DNA of 64,000 nt from Bdellovibrio reynosensis (GCF_022814725.1 NZ_CP093442.1:2418001-2482000); one strand, 5' to 3'. Numbered from the stretch's first letter, positions 17,631 through 27,567 are shown. The notes: generated by a model not told the origin, from the sequence alone. Program-made: numbers and translations.

Positions 17631-18506
17631 GTGAGTTTTTTATTTAACGAATGGATCATGATTCCGTTATTTGGCATCTGTGTTTTCACGGTCGTCATCC
17701 TTTGGGCTGACAAGGCCATAGCTTGGCTTCATAAACGCAGCTTAGGTCAACGCGATGAAGTTATGCGTTTATTGCGTGTCATGGGCATGGAAGTTGACGA
17801 GCGAAAAATCACGATCTTAATTCTGTTAATGAGTTTCGGTATCGGCGCTTTAGTTTTCTTAGCGTTTTGGCCAAGTGTCCTAGTGGGTTTCTTTATCGGT
17901 GCCTCAGTCACTATCGCCGGTTGGCAGTTGCCACTATTTGCTGTGCGTATGATTTACGAACAACGCTGCAACAAGTTCACCGATCAAATGGTGGATGGTC
18001 TTACAATCATGGCTAACGGTATTAAAGCCGGCTCCAATCCCCAAGAATCAATGAAACGCGTGGTTGAAATCATGGGGAATCCTATGAGCCAAGAATTCGC
18101 CCAAGTTCTTTATCAGATGCAAGTCGGTGATAGTTTTGAAAGTGCATTGAACGATTTGGGAACACGCATCCCACGCCCTGATGTGCAGATGTTTGTAACG
18201 TCGATCAATATCCTAAAAGAAACTGGTGGTAACCTAGCTGAAACTTTCCAGACCATCGTCATAGTCATTCGTGAGCGTCAAAAGGTAGAGAAAAAAATTC
18301 AAGCCATGACCGCACAAGGGATGATGCAAGGGATAATCGTCACCATGATTCCGTTTATCTTAATGGGCGTCTTTATGCTGATTGATCCGGGTTTTATCAA
18401 GCCCATGTTCAGCACAACCCTAGGTCTAGTGTTATTATTCGTCATGCTGGGCCTGCAAATAATCGGTGGCGTAGTAATCAAAAAGCTTGTTACCATCAAA
18501 GTGTAG
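17631..18506 (+). CDS. Tad inner-membrane platform protein (TadB/GspF domain)
   Basis: A 291-residue GspF/T2SSF protein with membrane helices near residues 5-25, 60-105, 245-265 and 270-290, and a cytoplasmic helical domain between them containing MVDGLTIMANGIKAGSNPQESM and LKETGGNLAETF. The start is a GTG three bases after the ATPase stop. Tad systems usually carry two such proteins, TadB and TadC; only one is present here. The order places it last of the Tad genes. Confidence 0.85.
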   Translation: MSFLFNEWIMIPLFGICVFTVVILWADKAIAWLHKRSLGQRDEVMRLLRVMGMEVDERKITILILLMSFGIGALVFLAFWPSVLVGFFIGASVTIAGWQLPLFAVRMIYEQRCNKFTDQMVDGLTIMANGIKAGSNPQESMKRVVEIMGNPMSQEFAQVLYQMQVGDSFESALNDLGTRIPRPDVQMFVTSINILKETGGNLAETFQTIVIVIRERQKVEKKIQAMTAQGMMQGIIVTMIPFILMGVFMLIDPGFIKPMFSTTLGLVLLFVMLGLQIIGGVVIKKLVTIKV

Positions 18507-18519
18507 TTTGTCATGCCTA

Positions 18520-18537
18520 CTCTGGTTTTGACCAGAG
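18520..18537 (+). other. Perfect 7-bp hairpin between tadB-like and RHS genes
   Basis: CTCTGGT and ACCAGAG are separated by TTTG. There is no T-run after it, so it is not a standard terminator. It could stabilise the 3' end of the Tad transcript or be a processing site. Confidence 0.35.
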
Positions 18538-18572
18538 CTTGCTACGATATTTCACGGAAGAGGTATTCACTA

Positions 18573-20225
18573 ATGAAGAAGGCAATTCTTGGGTTCGCTT
18601 TTCTTTTTTCAGCTCAAGCCTATGCGCTTGTAGATATGAAAAATGCCAACTACTCAAATACATGGATTGATATGGATGTTCCCGGAAGTGGCTACGATTT
18701 AAAAATCGTGCGCACTTATAATAGCCGTTCGCTATTTAACGGAATGTTCGGATTTGGCTGGTGTTCTGATTTTGAAACTTCCATGGAAGTGAATGCCGAA
18801 GGAAATATTAAAGTTAAAGAATGCGGCGGCGGCCTTGAAGTCACCTTTTCACCGCGTGAAGTAACTAGAAAAGAAGTTGATGGAACTATCAACTCTATTA
18901 TCAATAAAATGAAAGCTGAAAAGAAAGTGGGTGTGACTGAAGCTTACATCACGTCTTTAAAAACTCAGCTTCTTGAAGATGACAATCTTCGTTCTGACTT
19001 TGCTTCCCGCTACGGAATTAATGTAGCTGTGCGCGAAGGGACGAAGTTCTATGCAAACGGACGTGAAGTAGAACATTTTGTTTTTAACAAAACCCACTAC
19101 ACACGCAATCTTCCTGATGGCAGTGCTCAACGCTTTAGCCCGCAAGGAAAATTGACCCATATCTATGATAAAAATGGTAATTACTTAAAATTTGATTACG
19201 ACAAAGATGTTATTGCGACACTTCAAGATAACAACGGTCGTCGTTTAAACTTTAAGTACTATCAAAACAAAAAAGTTAAGTCTATCACGGGCCCTAACGG
19301 TCTGATGGCTGATTATAAATTCGCCAACCTTGATGATCTTTCATCCGTGAAGAACGCTTGGTTAAAAACTTACACTTACGAATACGACGAGCTTCACAAT
19401 TTAACTAAAGCCGGCTGGCCCGATAAAACTTTCGTAGCTATCAAATACGATAAAAAGAATGACTGGGTTGTGGCTTTTGCTGACCGCGATAAATGTATTG
19501 AGCAATATAAATATGAGTTCTCTGAAAACGACCCGAAAAACCACTACTGGTCGACAGTTAAAAAAACTTGCGGCAAAGAATTGACTGCAGATAACAAATA
19601 CGAATTTTGGCACGATCAACGCAAAGATGGTCAGTACTATTTGCAACGTGTTTTGACTTCAGTTAACGGCAACGTGACTGACATTTCCTATCATCCTGTA
19701 TTTGGCAAACCAGTTTCTATTCGCCGTAATACTGACCGCGTAACATACGAATACTATCCAGATGGTTTAGTGAAAATTAAAGCATCACCTAATGTGCGTA
19801 TGGCATTTGAGTATGATTCTGCCCTTAAAAAAGTAAGCTCTGTTTCAAGCACCTTCTTTAATGAAAAAGGTCAGAAGGCTCTTACCAAAGCCACTCAATT
19901 TAAGTACGACGGTAAAGGTAATTTAGTATTTGCCCAAAATAGCGATGGCCAAAAAATCAATATGACGTACGATAACCGCGGTCGTATTGCTACCATCACG
20001 GATCACGCTAAAAAAGTAGTTAAGATTGAATACGAAGAACGTTATGGCAAACCATCGATCGTGACCCGCCCCGGCTTAGGCACTATCGTAGTTAGCTATA
20101 AGCCAAATGGTGAAATCAATAAGGTAGATAGTAAAGAAGGACCATCTGTGGCGATGCAAGTTGCTAGTACGTTCAATAATTTATTAGATATCATTGCCCC
20201 TGCTACTGCAGAGTTGTATCTATAA
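18573..20225 (+). CDS. Secreted RHS-repeat protein, short form
   Basis: About 550 residues with a signal peptide (MKKAILGFAF to AYA). The N-terminus resembles the RHS-associated DUF6531 module (YDLKIVRTYNSRS, NGMFGFGW), and YD/RHS repeats follow (YDKNGNYLKFDYD, YEYDELHNLTKAGWPD, MTYDNRGRIATITDH). It lacks the RHS core-ending motif and any variable toxin tip, so it is not a standard polymorphic toxin. I start at 18573; an upstream in-frame Met would ruin the signal peptide. A small secreted Cys protein follows 14 bases later. Confidence 0.78.
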   Translation: MKKAILGFAFLFSAQAYALVDMKNANYSNTWIDMDVPGSGYDLKIVRTYNSRSLFNGMFGFGWCSDFETSMEVNAEGNIKVKECGGGLEVTFSPREVTRKEVDGTINSIINKMKAEKKVGVTEAYITSLKTQLLEDDNLRSDFASRYGINVAVREGTKFYANGREVEHFVFNKTHYTRNLPDGSAQRFSPQGKLTHIYDKNGNYLKFDYDKDVIATLQDNNGRRLNFKYYQNKKVKSITGPNGLMADYKFANLDDLSSVKNAWLKTYTYEYDELHNLTKAGWPDKTFVAIKYDKKNDWVVAFADRDKCIEQYKYEFSENDPKNHYWSTVKKTCGKELTADNKYEFWHDQRKDGQYYLQRVLTSVNGNVTDISYHPVFGKPVSIRRNTDRVTYEYYPDGLVKIKASPNVRMAFEYDSALKKVSSVSSTFFNEKGQKALTKATQFKYDGKGNLVFAQNSDGQKINMTYDNRGRIATITDHAKKVVKIEYEERYGKPSIVTRPGLGTIVVSYKPNGEINKVDSKEGPSVAMQVASTFNNLLDIIAPATAELYL

Positions 20226-20239
20226 GGAAAAGGTGGATT

Positions 20240-20530
20240 ATGAAAAAAGTTTTAGCTTTATCCATTTCACTAGTTCTTGGTTTCTCTGTGGTGTCAGTAA
20301 CTTCCTTTGCACAAGAGGATGACTCAAAAAGAACTGTAAATCCAGGCACTGATCCTAACGAAGCTAAAGGGACTCGCGCATTAGAAGCTGAAGTCGCTGC
20401 TCCGGGGTATTGCCCAGAATGTATCGCCAGAATGAAACACGGCCGCATCAACGACGATACAACTTACCGTCCTGCAGGCACTTCTTCCTCACCAAGTGGC
20501 GGAAGCTCTTCGAAAGAGGGAACTCGCTAG
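20240..20530 (+). CDS. Small secreted protein with a CxxC motif
   Basis: A 96-residue protein with a signal peptide (cut after about SFAQ), an acidic middle, one YCPECIARM motif and a Ser/Gly-rich tail. AAGGTGG precedes the ATG. It lies 14 bases after the RHS gene and ends before a terminator, so the two form one unit. I recognise no family; the CPEC pair might bind metal or form a disulfide. Confidence 0.65.
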   Translation: MKKVLALSISLVLGFSVVSVTSFAQEDDSKRTVNPGTDPNEAKGTRALEAEVAAPGYCPECIARMKHGRINDDTTYRPAGTSSSPSGGSSSKEGTR

Positions 20531-20568
20531 TTCCAGCCGCCGTCTAATTATTTGTCACACGCTAACCT

Positions 20569-20602
20569 AAAAAGGCTTTGGGGAACCAAGGCCCTTTTTA
20601 TT
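20569..20602 (+). terminator. Rho-independent terminator after the RHS gene pair
   Basis: AAAAAGG pairs with the complementary CCTTTTT, and inner bases TTTGG pair with CCAAG, around a short loop. The T-run is 20595-20599. It closes the RHS and small Cys protein unit. Confidence 0.6.
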
Positions 20603-20655
20603 TGATCTGAAGACCTCTATATCCCTGTCGTAATCTCATTTTGATACAGAAAAGC

Positions 20656-20671
20656 TGGCACACCCGCTGCA
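20656..20671 (+). promoter_or_regulatory. Sigma54 promoter
   Basis: TGGCAC, five bases, CTGCA: the invariant GG and GC dinucleotides have the required 10-base gap. The predicted start is about 20682, leaving a leader of about 60 bases before the ATG at 20742. Expression would need an RpoN activator. Confidence 0.65.
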
Positions 20672-20741
20672 ATGGAACTCCATTGAGTAGTTTTCTTTAA
20701 CGAACAGTCCTCCTTAGGAAGAGGCGTGATAGGAGTTATGT

Positions 20742-20933
20742 ATGAAAAAGTCTATTAAAGCTGTAGTGATGTTTTCTGTAATCGCATTTTCTGCGGTGAC
20801 ATTTGCCAATCCAAAATGCGCACACAGATTGGCGTCAGGAAAAAACGATATGTTTAAAAATACGAACCCGGTGAAGGAAAGAGTATCTAAATCTTCGACG
20901 GGCACTGAATCCACGAAATCAGGCGTGAAGTAA
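20742..20933 (+). CDS. Small secreted protein under a sigma54-like promoter
   Basis: A 63-residue protein with signal peptide MKKSIKAVVMFS to TFA and a mature part of about 40 residues, basic and rich in Ser, Thr and Lys, with one Cys. AGGAG lies before the ATG. A consensus-like sigma54 promoter is 71 bases upstream and a strong terminator follows, so it is a single-gene transcript. No family is recognised. Confidence 0.6.
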   Translation: MKKSIKAVVMFSVIAFSAVTFANPKCAHRLASGKNDMFKNTNPVKERVSKSSTGTESTKSGVK

Positions 20934-20959
20934 TCCTGAACTAGATCAACCCCCAAAAC

Positions 20960-21007
20960 TGGGAGAGCTCCTATACCCCCGAGGTGGCTCTCCCATTTCT
21001 TTTTTTA
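20960..21007 (+). terminator. Strong rho-independent terminator
   Basis: TGGGAGAGC (20960-20968) pairs with GCTCTCCCA (20987-20995) and is followed by a run of T. It ends the small sigma54-driven gene, and its T-run reaches the stop of the convergent minus-strand gene. Confidence 0.75.
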
Positions 21008-21265
21008 TCGAATCGCTTTCTGGTGAGCACCCTCTTGAAAGCCGCTCACAGTATTTTCGACGCCATCTTTGAGTGTTTTACCAAGACTGCGTAAAGCCAT
21101 GGCCCCACCTGCTGCGGCACTTTGAATGTATTCTGAAACCGTCGAACTTCTTAACCAACGAAATGAATGCTCTTCCATCGAAGTACCGCCGACTTTGACC
21201 TGCATTAGCACGATCAATAGGGCCGTGAAACAAAAGCATTTTAAGATATATTTAAGTTCTTCCAT
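21005..21265 (-). CDS. Small membrane-anchored protein
   Basis: An 86-residue protein with a hydrophobic N-terminal helix (about residues 8-23), an alanine-glycine patch (SAAAGGAMALRSLG) and a short polar tail. It overlaps the end of the CheY-like gene by 14 bases and probably shares its transcript. No family is recognised. It may be an inner-membrane partner of the regulator, but this rests only on the overlap. Confidence 0.55.
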   Translation of the reverse strand: MEELKYILKCFCFTALLIVLMQVKVGGTSMEEHSFRWLRSSTVSEYIQSAAAGGAMALRSLGKTLKDGVENTVSGFQEGAHQKAIR

Positions 21266-21644
21266 GGGTTGATTCTCCTAGATGAGGTAAGACCTTGTGG
21301 ATGGCAGAGATAACTTGATCTTTTGTAAATGGCTTAACGATATAGGCATCAAAACCTGCTTCATAAGCTTTTTGCACCAGGGATTCTTGATCCACAGTAG
21401 AACAGCCGATGATTTTTATTTCAGGATGAAGTTCTTTGATCGCTTTAGCAGTTTCGATACCATTACGAAGTGGCATCACCATATCCAATAAAACTAAATC
21501 GGGCAGGGTATTGTTAACAAGCGCAACGGCTTCATCACCGTTTTCCGCTTCACCGACACATACGCCGCCAGCAGAAGTAATTATATTCTTCAGCAGTTCA
21601 CGTAAAAAAGCGGCATCATCAACAACAGCAAAACGTATCTTCAT
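21252..21644 (-). CDS. CheY-like single-domain response regulator
   Basis: A 130-residue receiver domain with the acidic pair Asp9-Asp10, the phosphoacceptor Asp54 (LVLLDMVMP), the switch Ser/Thr in GCSTVDQ and the conserved Lys in IVKPFTKDQV. There is no output domain, so it acts by binding a partner. No kinase or chemotaxis genes are adjacent; the sensor kinase at the left edge is far away. An overlapping small membrane protein gene lies downstream. Confidence 0.88.
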   Translation of the reverse strand: MKIRFAVVDDAAFLRELLKNIITSAGGVCVGEAENGDEAVALVNNTLPDLVLLDMVMPLRNGIETAKAIKELHPEIKIIGCSTVDQESLVQKAYEAGFDAYIVKPFTKDQVISAIHKVLPHLGESTHGRT

Positions 21645-21688
21645 ACCGCTTTAGAATAGAACTTATTACGACTTTTGATGAGCGGATT

Positions 21689-22855
21689 TTAGTGGCCCCA
21701 ACGATAGCCTAGGGAAAACATGTACAGCGTATTGGTCACGCTGACATTTGAAGGCGTTGAACCAGTACTTGGGTCTGGCAAACTTGCGGTGTCAGCAAAG
21801 ACGTTGCGCTCTACGGTTGTGCCTAAGTTCCAAGTCATCTGACCTTCACGATCAAATTTCCATTCTCCACCGAAATCCAATCCCAAGCGGATTGTATCTT
21901 CAGCAGTTCCTGAATTAATAGCAACGCCCGTTTCACTTTCATCATGTTGTAATCTTGGAAAGAAAGTCCCCCCCATCACCCACGAATAATTCGCGGAAGA
22001 TGGTAAACGTGTTTTCAAACCTATGCCTACGCCAGATGTCTTTAAACGCGCACGAGAAGTATTGTCACTTGGAACTGTCATCTTGTTTTCACTTAAGATC
22101 ACAGAAAATTCCACAGAGTTTGATTTGCGGGAAACACCAAAAAACCTTCTAAAATTAACAGCTAGATCCGTAAATTCATATTTTGCAGGGACGCGGGATT
22201 TATCTGCATCCATAGAATCAACGTCAGCACCCATAGAAAAAAGCATCTGTCCGCTAACACCAATTAATGGCGTAAACCACACTGCCGCTTTGATCTTTAA
22301 AGCATTAAAGAAACTATTGTAATCACGGAAAGAATAATTCGACTGGGAATCGTTATAAATAAGCACCGGAGCGAAATCTAATTCAGCTTTATTGTTCCGA
22401 ATGTCATCGGGATGAACTTGTTCGCGGTAAAAGTCATAGATCTTTTCAGCCTTATTTGAAAAAAGGCTTTCTGCTTGTTCACCAATCGAAGGTTCCTGGA
22501 CCTCTAGTGTAGACTTATCCACAACTGTTTCCACTTTGGTGATTTCAACTTTTTGAGAGATAACGGTTTTGTCTTTTTCAATCTTAGAAGCTTCAGCAGC
22601 TTTCGCAGCTTCTTCTTTCGCAGCAGCAGCCTCTTTGTGGGCTTTTTCTTCCGCAGCTAGTTCAGATTCTTTTAAAGTTCTGACTTTGACTCCATCACTG
22701 TCAGTCACTAGTGCAGTCTCAGACGCAGGCATTCGCTTAGAAGAGGACTTACGAATCTCATAACGACCAGAACTAAAACCTTCTAGACCTGTTTGCGCGA
22801 ACGAAGTCGAGGTCGATAGCAGTGACAAAAGTAAAATAGCAGATGAAGTCTTCAT
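21689..22855 (-). CDS. Secreted outer-membrane beta-barrel-like protein
   Basis: A 388-residue protein with a signal peptide (cut after SFAQ), an alanine, lysine and glutamate-rich probable coiled coil (about residues 65-110), and a C-terminal region of alternating polar and hydrophobic strands ending LYMFSLGYRWGH, as in outer-membrane barrels. It is divergent from another barrel-like gene, with 62-77 bases between the starts. I do not recognise a family and no enzymatic motif is visible. Confidence 0.65.
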   Translation of the reverse strand: MKTSSAILLLSLLSTSTSFAQTGLEGFSSGRYEIRKSSSKRMPASETALVTDSDGVKVRTLKESELAAEEKAHKEAAAAKEEAAKAAEASKIEKDKTVISQKVEITKVETVVDKSTLEVQEPSIGEQAESLFSNKAEKIYDFYREQVHPDDIRNNKAELDFAPVLIYNDSQSNYSFRDYNSFFNALKIKAAVWFTPLIGVSGQMLFSMGADVDSMDADKSRVPAKYEFTDLAVNFRRFFGVSRKSNSVEFSVILSENKMTVPSDNTSRARLKTSGVGIGLKTRLPSSANYSWVMGGTFFPRLQHDESETGVAINSGTAEDTIRLGLDFGGEWKFDREGQMTWNLGTTVERNVFADTASLPDPSTGSTPSNVSVTNTLYMFSLGYRWGH

Positions 22856-22932
22856 ACAAATAATTTCGGCTCTCGGTCTTAATTACTTGATGTCAAATTG
22901 ACCTGTTTTCAGAGGCAGTGCAGAATTATTTT

Positions 22933-24522
22933 ATGAAATCTATTCTTCAGTGTTTTATCTTCGTGTGGATCTGTTTCATTTCTATATTGCCGCCAGCTTT
23001 GGCCCAGACCAATGCCCAGAATGTCTTCGTTAGTGCTGTCGACCAAGACCTGGCAATCAAATCCATCGTCTTAGTTCCCCCGACTGATAATGTGGGTGGC
23101 ATTTACGCAAAACCTGTTGAAGAAGAATTAAGAAATCTTTTAAATGAAGACAAGCAGTGGTCATTATCGCCAATGCCTGCAGATTTAAAAGTAAAACCAG
23201 AACTTTTAGATGAGCGCCCTGAAGATGTTCAGAAAATTTTAAAGTCAGCAAGATCGGAAGCAGCCCTAGCGACAAAAATCATCCGCGGTCCCCGAGGCAT
23301 GTCGATTACGATGACATTGTTCGTGGGACGCGAGGGCTTTCCTCTTTTACAAGAGGCTTTAAGTGAATATAAAGGTTTTGAAACCGCCGAAGTTCGCGGT
23401 GAAGTAAAAAGACTTTTTGAAAATCTAAAATCCCGAATGCCTTTCAGGGCAACAATCCTAAGTCGTCGTGGTCAGCAAGTGACATTAAACTTAGGAAGTA
23501 ACTACGGACTTAAACCAGAAAGTCGCGTGTCGGTTGTACAAATCATCAAAATCAATCGCCACCCAAAATTAAAGATCATGGTCAGCACCGAAAAAGAAGT
23601 TTTAGGCAGAGTAAAACTTTTTAAAGTAGAACCGCATTTAAGTTTCGGTTACGTGGAAATGGAAAAAGATCCAGGCATTATCACGGTAGGTTCGAAAGTA
23701 ATGCCGGATGAATTCGTTAAATACTCGGTACCTGTTACAACCCCATCAGGAAAAGTTTTACAGGATGTTTCAACAAGACCAGATAAAGAAGTAGCCTTCG
23801 GTGAAGACCCACAAGAATGGCTCCCAACAATGCCCCCGCAATACGGGAAAATAGATTTACTTGCAGGGATCGGCAACTACACTCAAAACGCATCACTACC
23901 AACGGAATCCATTAGCGGTAGCAACACCCTTGCACCCAATATCATGGTTCGTGGTGAAATGTGGCTAAGCCCAGAATGGTATGTTGGATTAGTTCTAAGA
24001 CAATCCGTTTTCTCTATCTCTAACGACCTCACAGGATCAGCTCCAAGCTCATTAAATCTTGGAATCGGCCAATACGGCGTGGGTCTTGGCTATAACTTCT
24101 TAATGACCAATGACTTCTTCGGTCCAAAAATCCAAATCTCTGGCGGCTATTTAAACACAAAATTTAGCGTAGACGATAGCAACCCAACAGCCTTCACAAC
24201 CATGAGCTACAGTGGCTTAGTATTTAGCGTCGCAGGGCAAGTACCACTTTCCGAAGAAACTCCGGTAGACATCGGCGGTAAGTTAGATTTCTTCTACAAC
24301 CCTACAGTCTCTGAAAGTAAAACCAGCGGCTCAAGTTCAAGCAGCAGCATTAACGCTTTCAGCTTCTTCTTCGACTATAAACTAAGAACCAGATTCAAAA
24401 TCCGCGGCGAAATCCTAATTGAAAACTACAACTCAAGCTTCAGCGGAACCGGCGAAAGAACAGCTAGCAGCGCCAGCCACAAAATGACAACCCTCTTAGG
24501 CGGAGTTCAATACCTCTTCTAA
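22933..24522 (+). CDS. Secreted barrel-like outer-membrane protein
   Basis: About 529 residues with a signal peptide (MKSILQCFIF to ALAQ), an N-terminal periplasmic domain (about 30-270, with REGFPLLQEAL and SRRGQQVTLNLGSNYGLK) and a C-terminal beta-strand-rich region ending GGVQYLF, typical of barrels. Starting at the GTG at 22918 is also possible; GAGG lies 17 bases before the chosen ATG and only two before the GTG, so neither is ideal. A partner of the divergent barrel gene is plausible. Confidence 0.65.
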   Translation: MKSILQCFIFVWICFISILPPALAQTNAQNVFVSAVDQDLAIKSIVLVPPTDNVGGIYAKPVEEELRNLLNEDKQWSLSPMPADLKVKPELLDERPEDVQKILKSARSEAALATKIIRGPRGMSITMTLFVGREGFPLLQEALSEYKGFETAEVRGEVKRLFENLKSRMPFRATILSRRGQQVTLNLGSNYGLKPESRVSVVQIIKINRHPKLKIMVSTEKEVLGRVKLFKVEPHLSFGYVEMEKDPGIITVGSKVMPDEFVKYSVPVTTPSGKVLQDVSTRPDKEVAFGEDPQEWLPTMPPQYGKIDLLAGIGNYTQNASLPTESISGSNTLAPNIMVRGEMWLSPEWYVGLVLRQSVFSISNDLTGSAPSSLNLGIGQYGVGLGYNFLMTNDFFGPKIQISGGYLNTKFSVDDSNPTAFTTMSYSGLVFSVAGQVPLSEETPVDIGGKLDFFYNPTVSESKTSGSSSSSSINAFSFFFDYKLRTRFKIRGEILIENYNSSFSGTGERTASSASHKMTTLLGGVQYLF

Positions 24523-24553
24523 AAAACAAAGAGCCCGGGTTTCCCCAGGCTCT
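24521..24553 (-). terminator. Terminator of the groES-groEL operon
   Basis: A 10-bp stem (AGAGCCTGGG with CCCGGGCTCT on the minus strand, one G-T pair) closed by a GAAA tetraloop is followed by TTTGTTTTTT. This is a textbook intrinsic terminator just after groEL. Confidence 0.85.
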
Positions 24554-24589
24554 CGTTGAAAGAACGAATGTAATTGCTCTTCGAGCAAA

Positions 24590-26245
<1,656 letters not shown>

Positions 26246-26278
26246 TTAAATTAAATAAAAAATTCAAAAATCGAAAGA

Positions 26279-26581
26279 CTATTGGAACACGCCCAAGATG
26301 TCTTCTTCGCGCATCATTAAGTACTCTGCGCCTTCAAGTTTCAACTCAGTTCCCGCGTATTTGCTGAAAAGAACTTTGTCGCCAGCTTTAACTTCCAATG
26401 GAAGGATTTTACCGTCTTCAGTAACACGGCCTTTGCCAGTTGCTACGATTTCGCCTTTTTGTGGTTTTTCTTTTGCTGTATCAGGGATGAAAAGTCCGCC
26501 AGCGGTTTTTTCTTCTTCCGCCATTCTGCGCACTAGGATTCTATCGTGAAGTGGACGAACGCTAAGTTCAGTTTTAGCCAT
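26279..26581 (-). CDS. groES: Co-chaperonin GroES
   Basis: The 100-residue lid of the GroEL chamber. The mobile loop ([20 protein letters not shown]) and the ending [14 protein letters not shown] are characteristic. CGGAGG precedes the ATG. A sigma70-type promoter is 30-57 bases upstream. No CIRCE repeat is visible between promoter and start, so HrcA control by that element is not supported here. Confidence 0.98.
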   Translation of the reverse strand: MAKTELSVRPLHDRILVRRMAEEEKTAGGLFIPDTAKEKPQKGEIVATGKGRVTEDGKILPLEVKAGDKVLFSKYAGTELKLEGAEYLMMREEDILGVFQ

Positions 26582-26610
26582 ATTTGCCTCCGTTTATTAA
26601 TGACGAGGGT

Positions 26611-26638
26611 AATATGAAGCCGGGGGATTTTAAGTCAA
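26611..26638 (-). promoter_or_regulatory. Promoter of groES-groEL
   Basis: On the minus strand TTGACT (26633-26638) and CATATT (26611-26616) are 16 bases apart. The region before it contains a CTTGA stretch like heat-shock promoters, but the rest fits sigma70 better than sigma32. Confidence 0.45.
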
Positions 26639-26724
26639 GGTTGGGCGAGCTATTTTTTTGAAAGGTTCTTAGAAATCACACCGCATCTTATTGTGCGGCG
26701 AGTAAAAATATCGGATTTAGAGAA

Positions 26725-27231
26725 CTATTTTGTAACTTCTTTTCCCATATTAGAAGCACTTGCCGGAAGGTCCGCTGTTGATGCGCCAAATACTGAATTG
26801 GCATAAGCAGTCATTAACTCCGCTACTTCTTCGGGCGTTAACTTTCCCGCAACTTCATTAAAAGCTGATTTCTTATCTTGAACTTTAGTGAGATATCCAA
26901 CGAAGTAATCGGTTACAGAAAGGTCTTTTGCGACTTCAAGGTCATATTGTTCTGCACGTAACAATCTTTCTAATCTTTCTACAGCCATATCTGTGGTTGA
27001 AACAGCCTCTACGGCAGTTTTCTGGCTTAAATTAGGGTCCGTTCCGTGTGCCAGGGTTCTAGTCGCTTTCTTAGAATCAATTTGGGCCTTCAAAGTTAGA
27101 ACTTTGGTTTGCGCCTGTTGAACGCGTTCCGTTTTCCATTCGCGATAGCTTTTCACCTGAGCTCCGGCATTTACCGAAAGCACAGTAACGCTCCAAAAAG
27201 CTAATAGAGGGAGTAATTTATAGATACGCAT
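26725..27231 (-). CDS. Secreted helical protein of unknown function
   Basis: A 168-residue protein with a signal peptide (cut after about NAGA) and a mature part rich in Lys, Gln and Glu that predicts long helices (VQQAQTKVLTLKAQIDSKK, AVERLERLLRAEQYDLEVAK). A C-terminal helix region YFVGYLTKVQDKKSAFNEVA follows. GGAGG is close to the ATG. It could be a periplasmic coiled-coil factor. No relation to the groESL genes downstream is evident. Confidence 0.65.
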   Translation of the reverse strand: MRIYKLLPLLAFWSVTVLSVNAGAQVKSYREWKTERVQQAQTKVLTLKAQIDSKKATRTLAHGTDPNLSQKTAVEAVSTTDMAVERLERLLRAEQYDLEVAKDLSVTDYFVGYLTKVQDKKSAFNEVAGKLTPEEVAELMTAYANSVFGASTADLPASASNMGKEVTK

Positions 27232-27343
27232 CGATCCTCCAGCAGACGTCCGATTGTTCCACGCGGGGTTATTACAAAGCCCGTGCCGGGGCTTAGATGA
27301 CCCATTTGCAATATAAAGGAGTTGAATCCTTGAGGAGGCCTAA

Positions 27344-27469
27344 ATGTGTTACTTTGAGACAAAATTGGCTTGGCAGCTAGCTCGTAAACCAGAGGGCATC
27401 GACGCCAGGCGTCGATCTGGGGATAAAAAAAACCCCAGGGGTTACCTAGGGCTTAAATTTCACAACTAA
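27344..27469 (+). CDS. Candidate 41-residue basic peptide gene
   Basis: The ATG at 27344 is five bases after a perfect GAGGAGG (27332-27338). The frame runs 41 codons to a TAA at 27469, starts MCYFETKLAWQ, and becomes strongly basic. A TATAAA lies 20 bases above the ribosome site, but I see no convincing -35. The coding end overlaps the terminator of tRNA-Asn on the other strand, so part of the sequence is constrained by that hairpin. No family is recognised. Confidence 0.35.
   Translation: MCYFETKLAWQLARKPEGIDARRRSGDKKNPRGYLGLKFHN
27398..27416. repeat. Perfect 9-bp inverted repeat with a single central base
   Basis: ATCGACGCC, A, GGCGTCGAT. Flanking CCAG and CTGG can extend the pairing with a bulge. 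The tiny loop is more typical of a protein-binding palindrome than an RNA hairpin. It sits inside the 41-codon candidate gene. Confidence 0.5.
27425..27452 (-). terminator. Terminator of tRNA-Asn
   Basis: On the minus strand CCCTAGG pairs with CCTGGGG around a short loop and is followed by eight T. It lies just beyond the tRNA 3' end. Confidence 0.7.
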
Positions 27470-27475
27470 AAAAGT

Positions 27476-27551
27476 TGGCTCAGGAGGAGGGACTCGAACC
27501 CCCGACCCAGCGGTTAACAGCCGCTTGCTCTACCGACTGAGCTACTCCTGA
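27476..27551 (-). tRNA. tRNA-Asn (GTT)
   Basis: A full cloverleaf of 76 bases with CCA encoded. Acceptor TCAGGAG pairs with CTCCTGA; the anticodon arm AGCGG-CTGTTAA-CCGCT gives anticodon GTT for asparagine; the T-loop GTTCGAGTC is present. It has its own promoter and terminator. Confidence 0.96.
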
Positions 27552-27567
27552 ACTCGGTGAGGTTCCA

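Noticed and set aside
26582-26724. CIRCE or HrcA site upstream of groES
   Set aside because: No TTAGCACTC inverted repeat was found. The CCGCA/TGCGG stem at 26681-26698 lacks a T-run and is outside the promoter.
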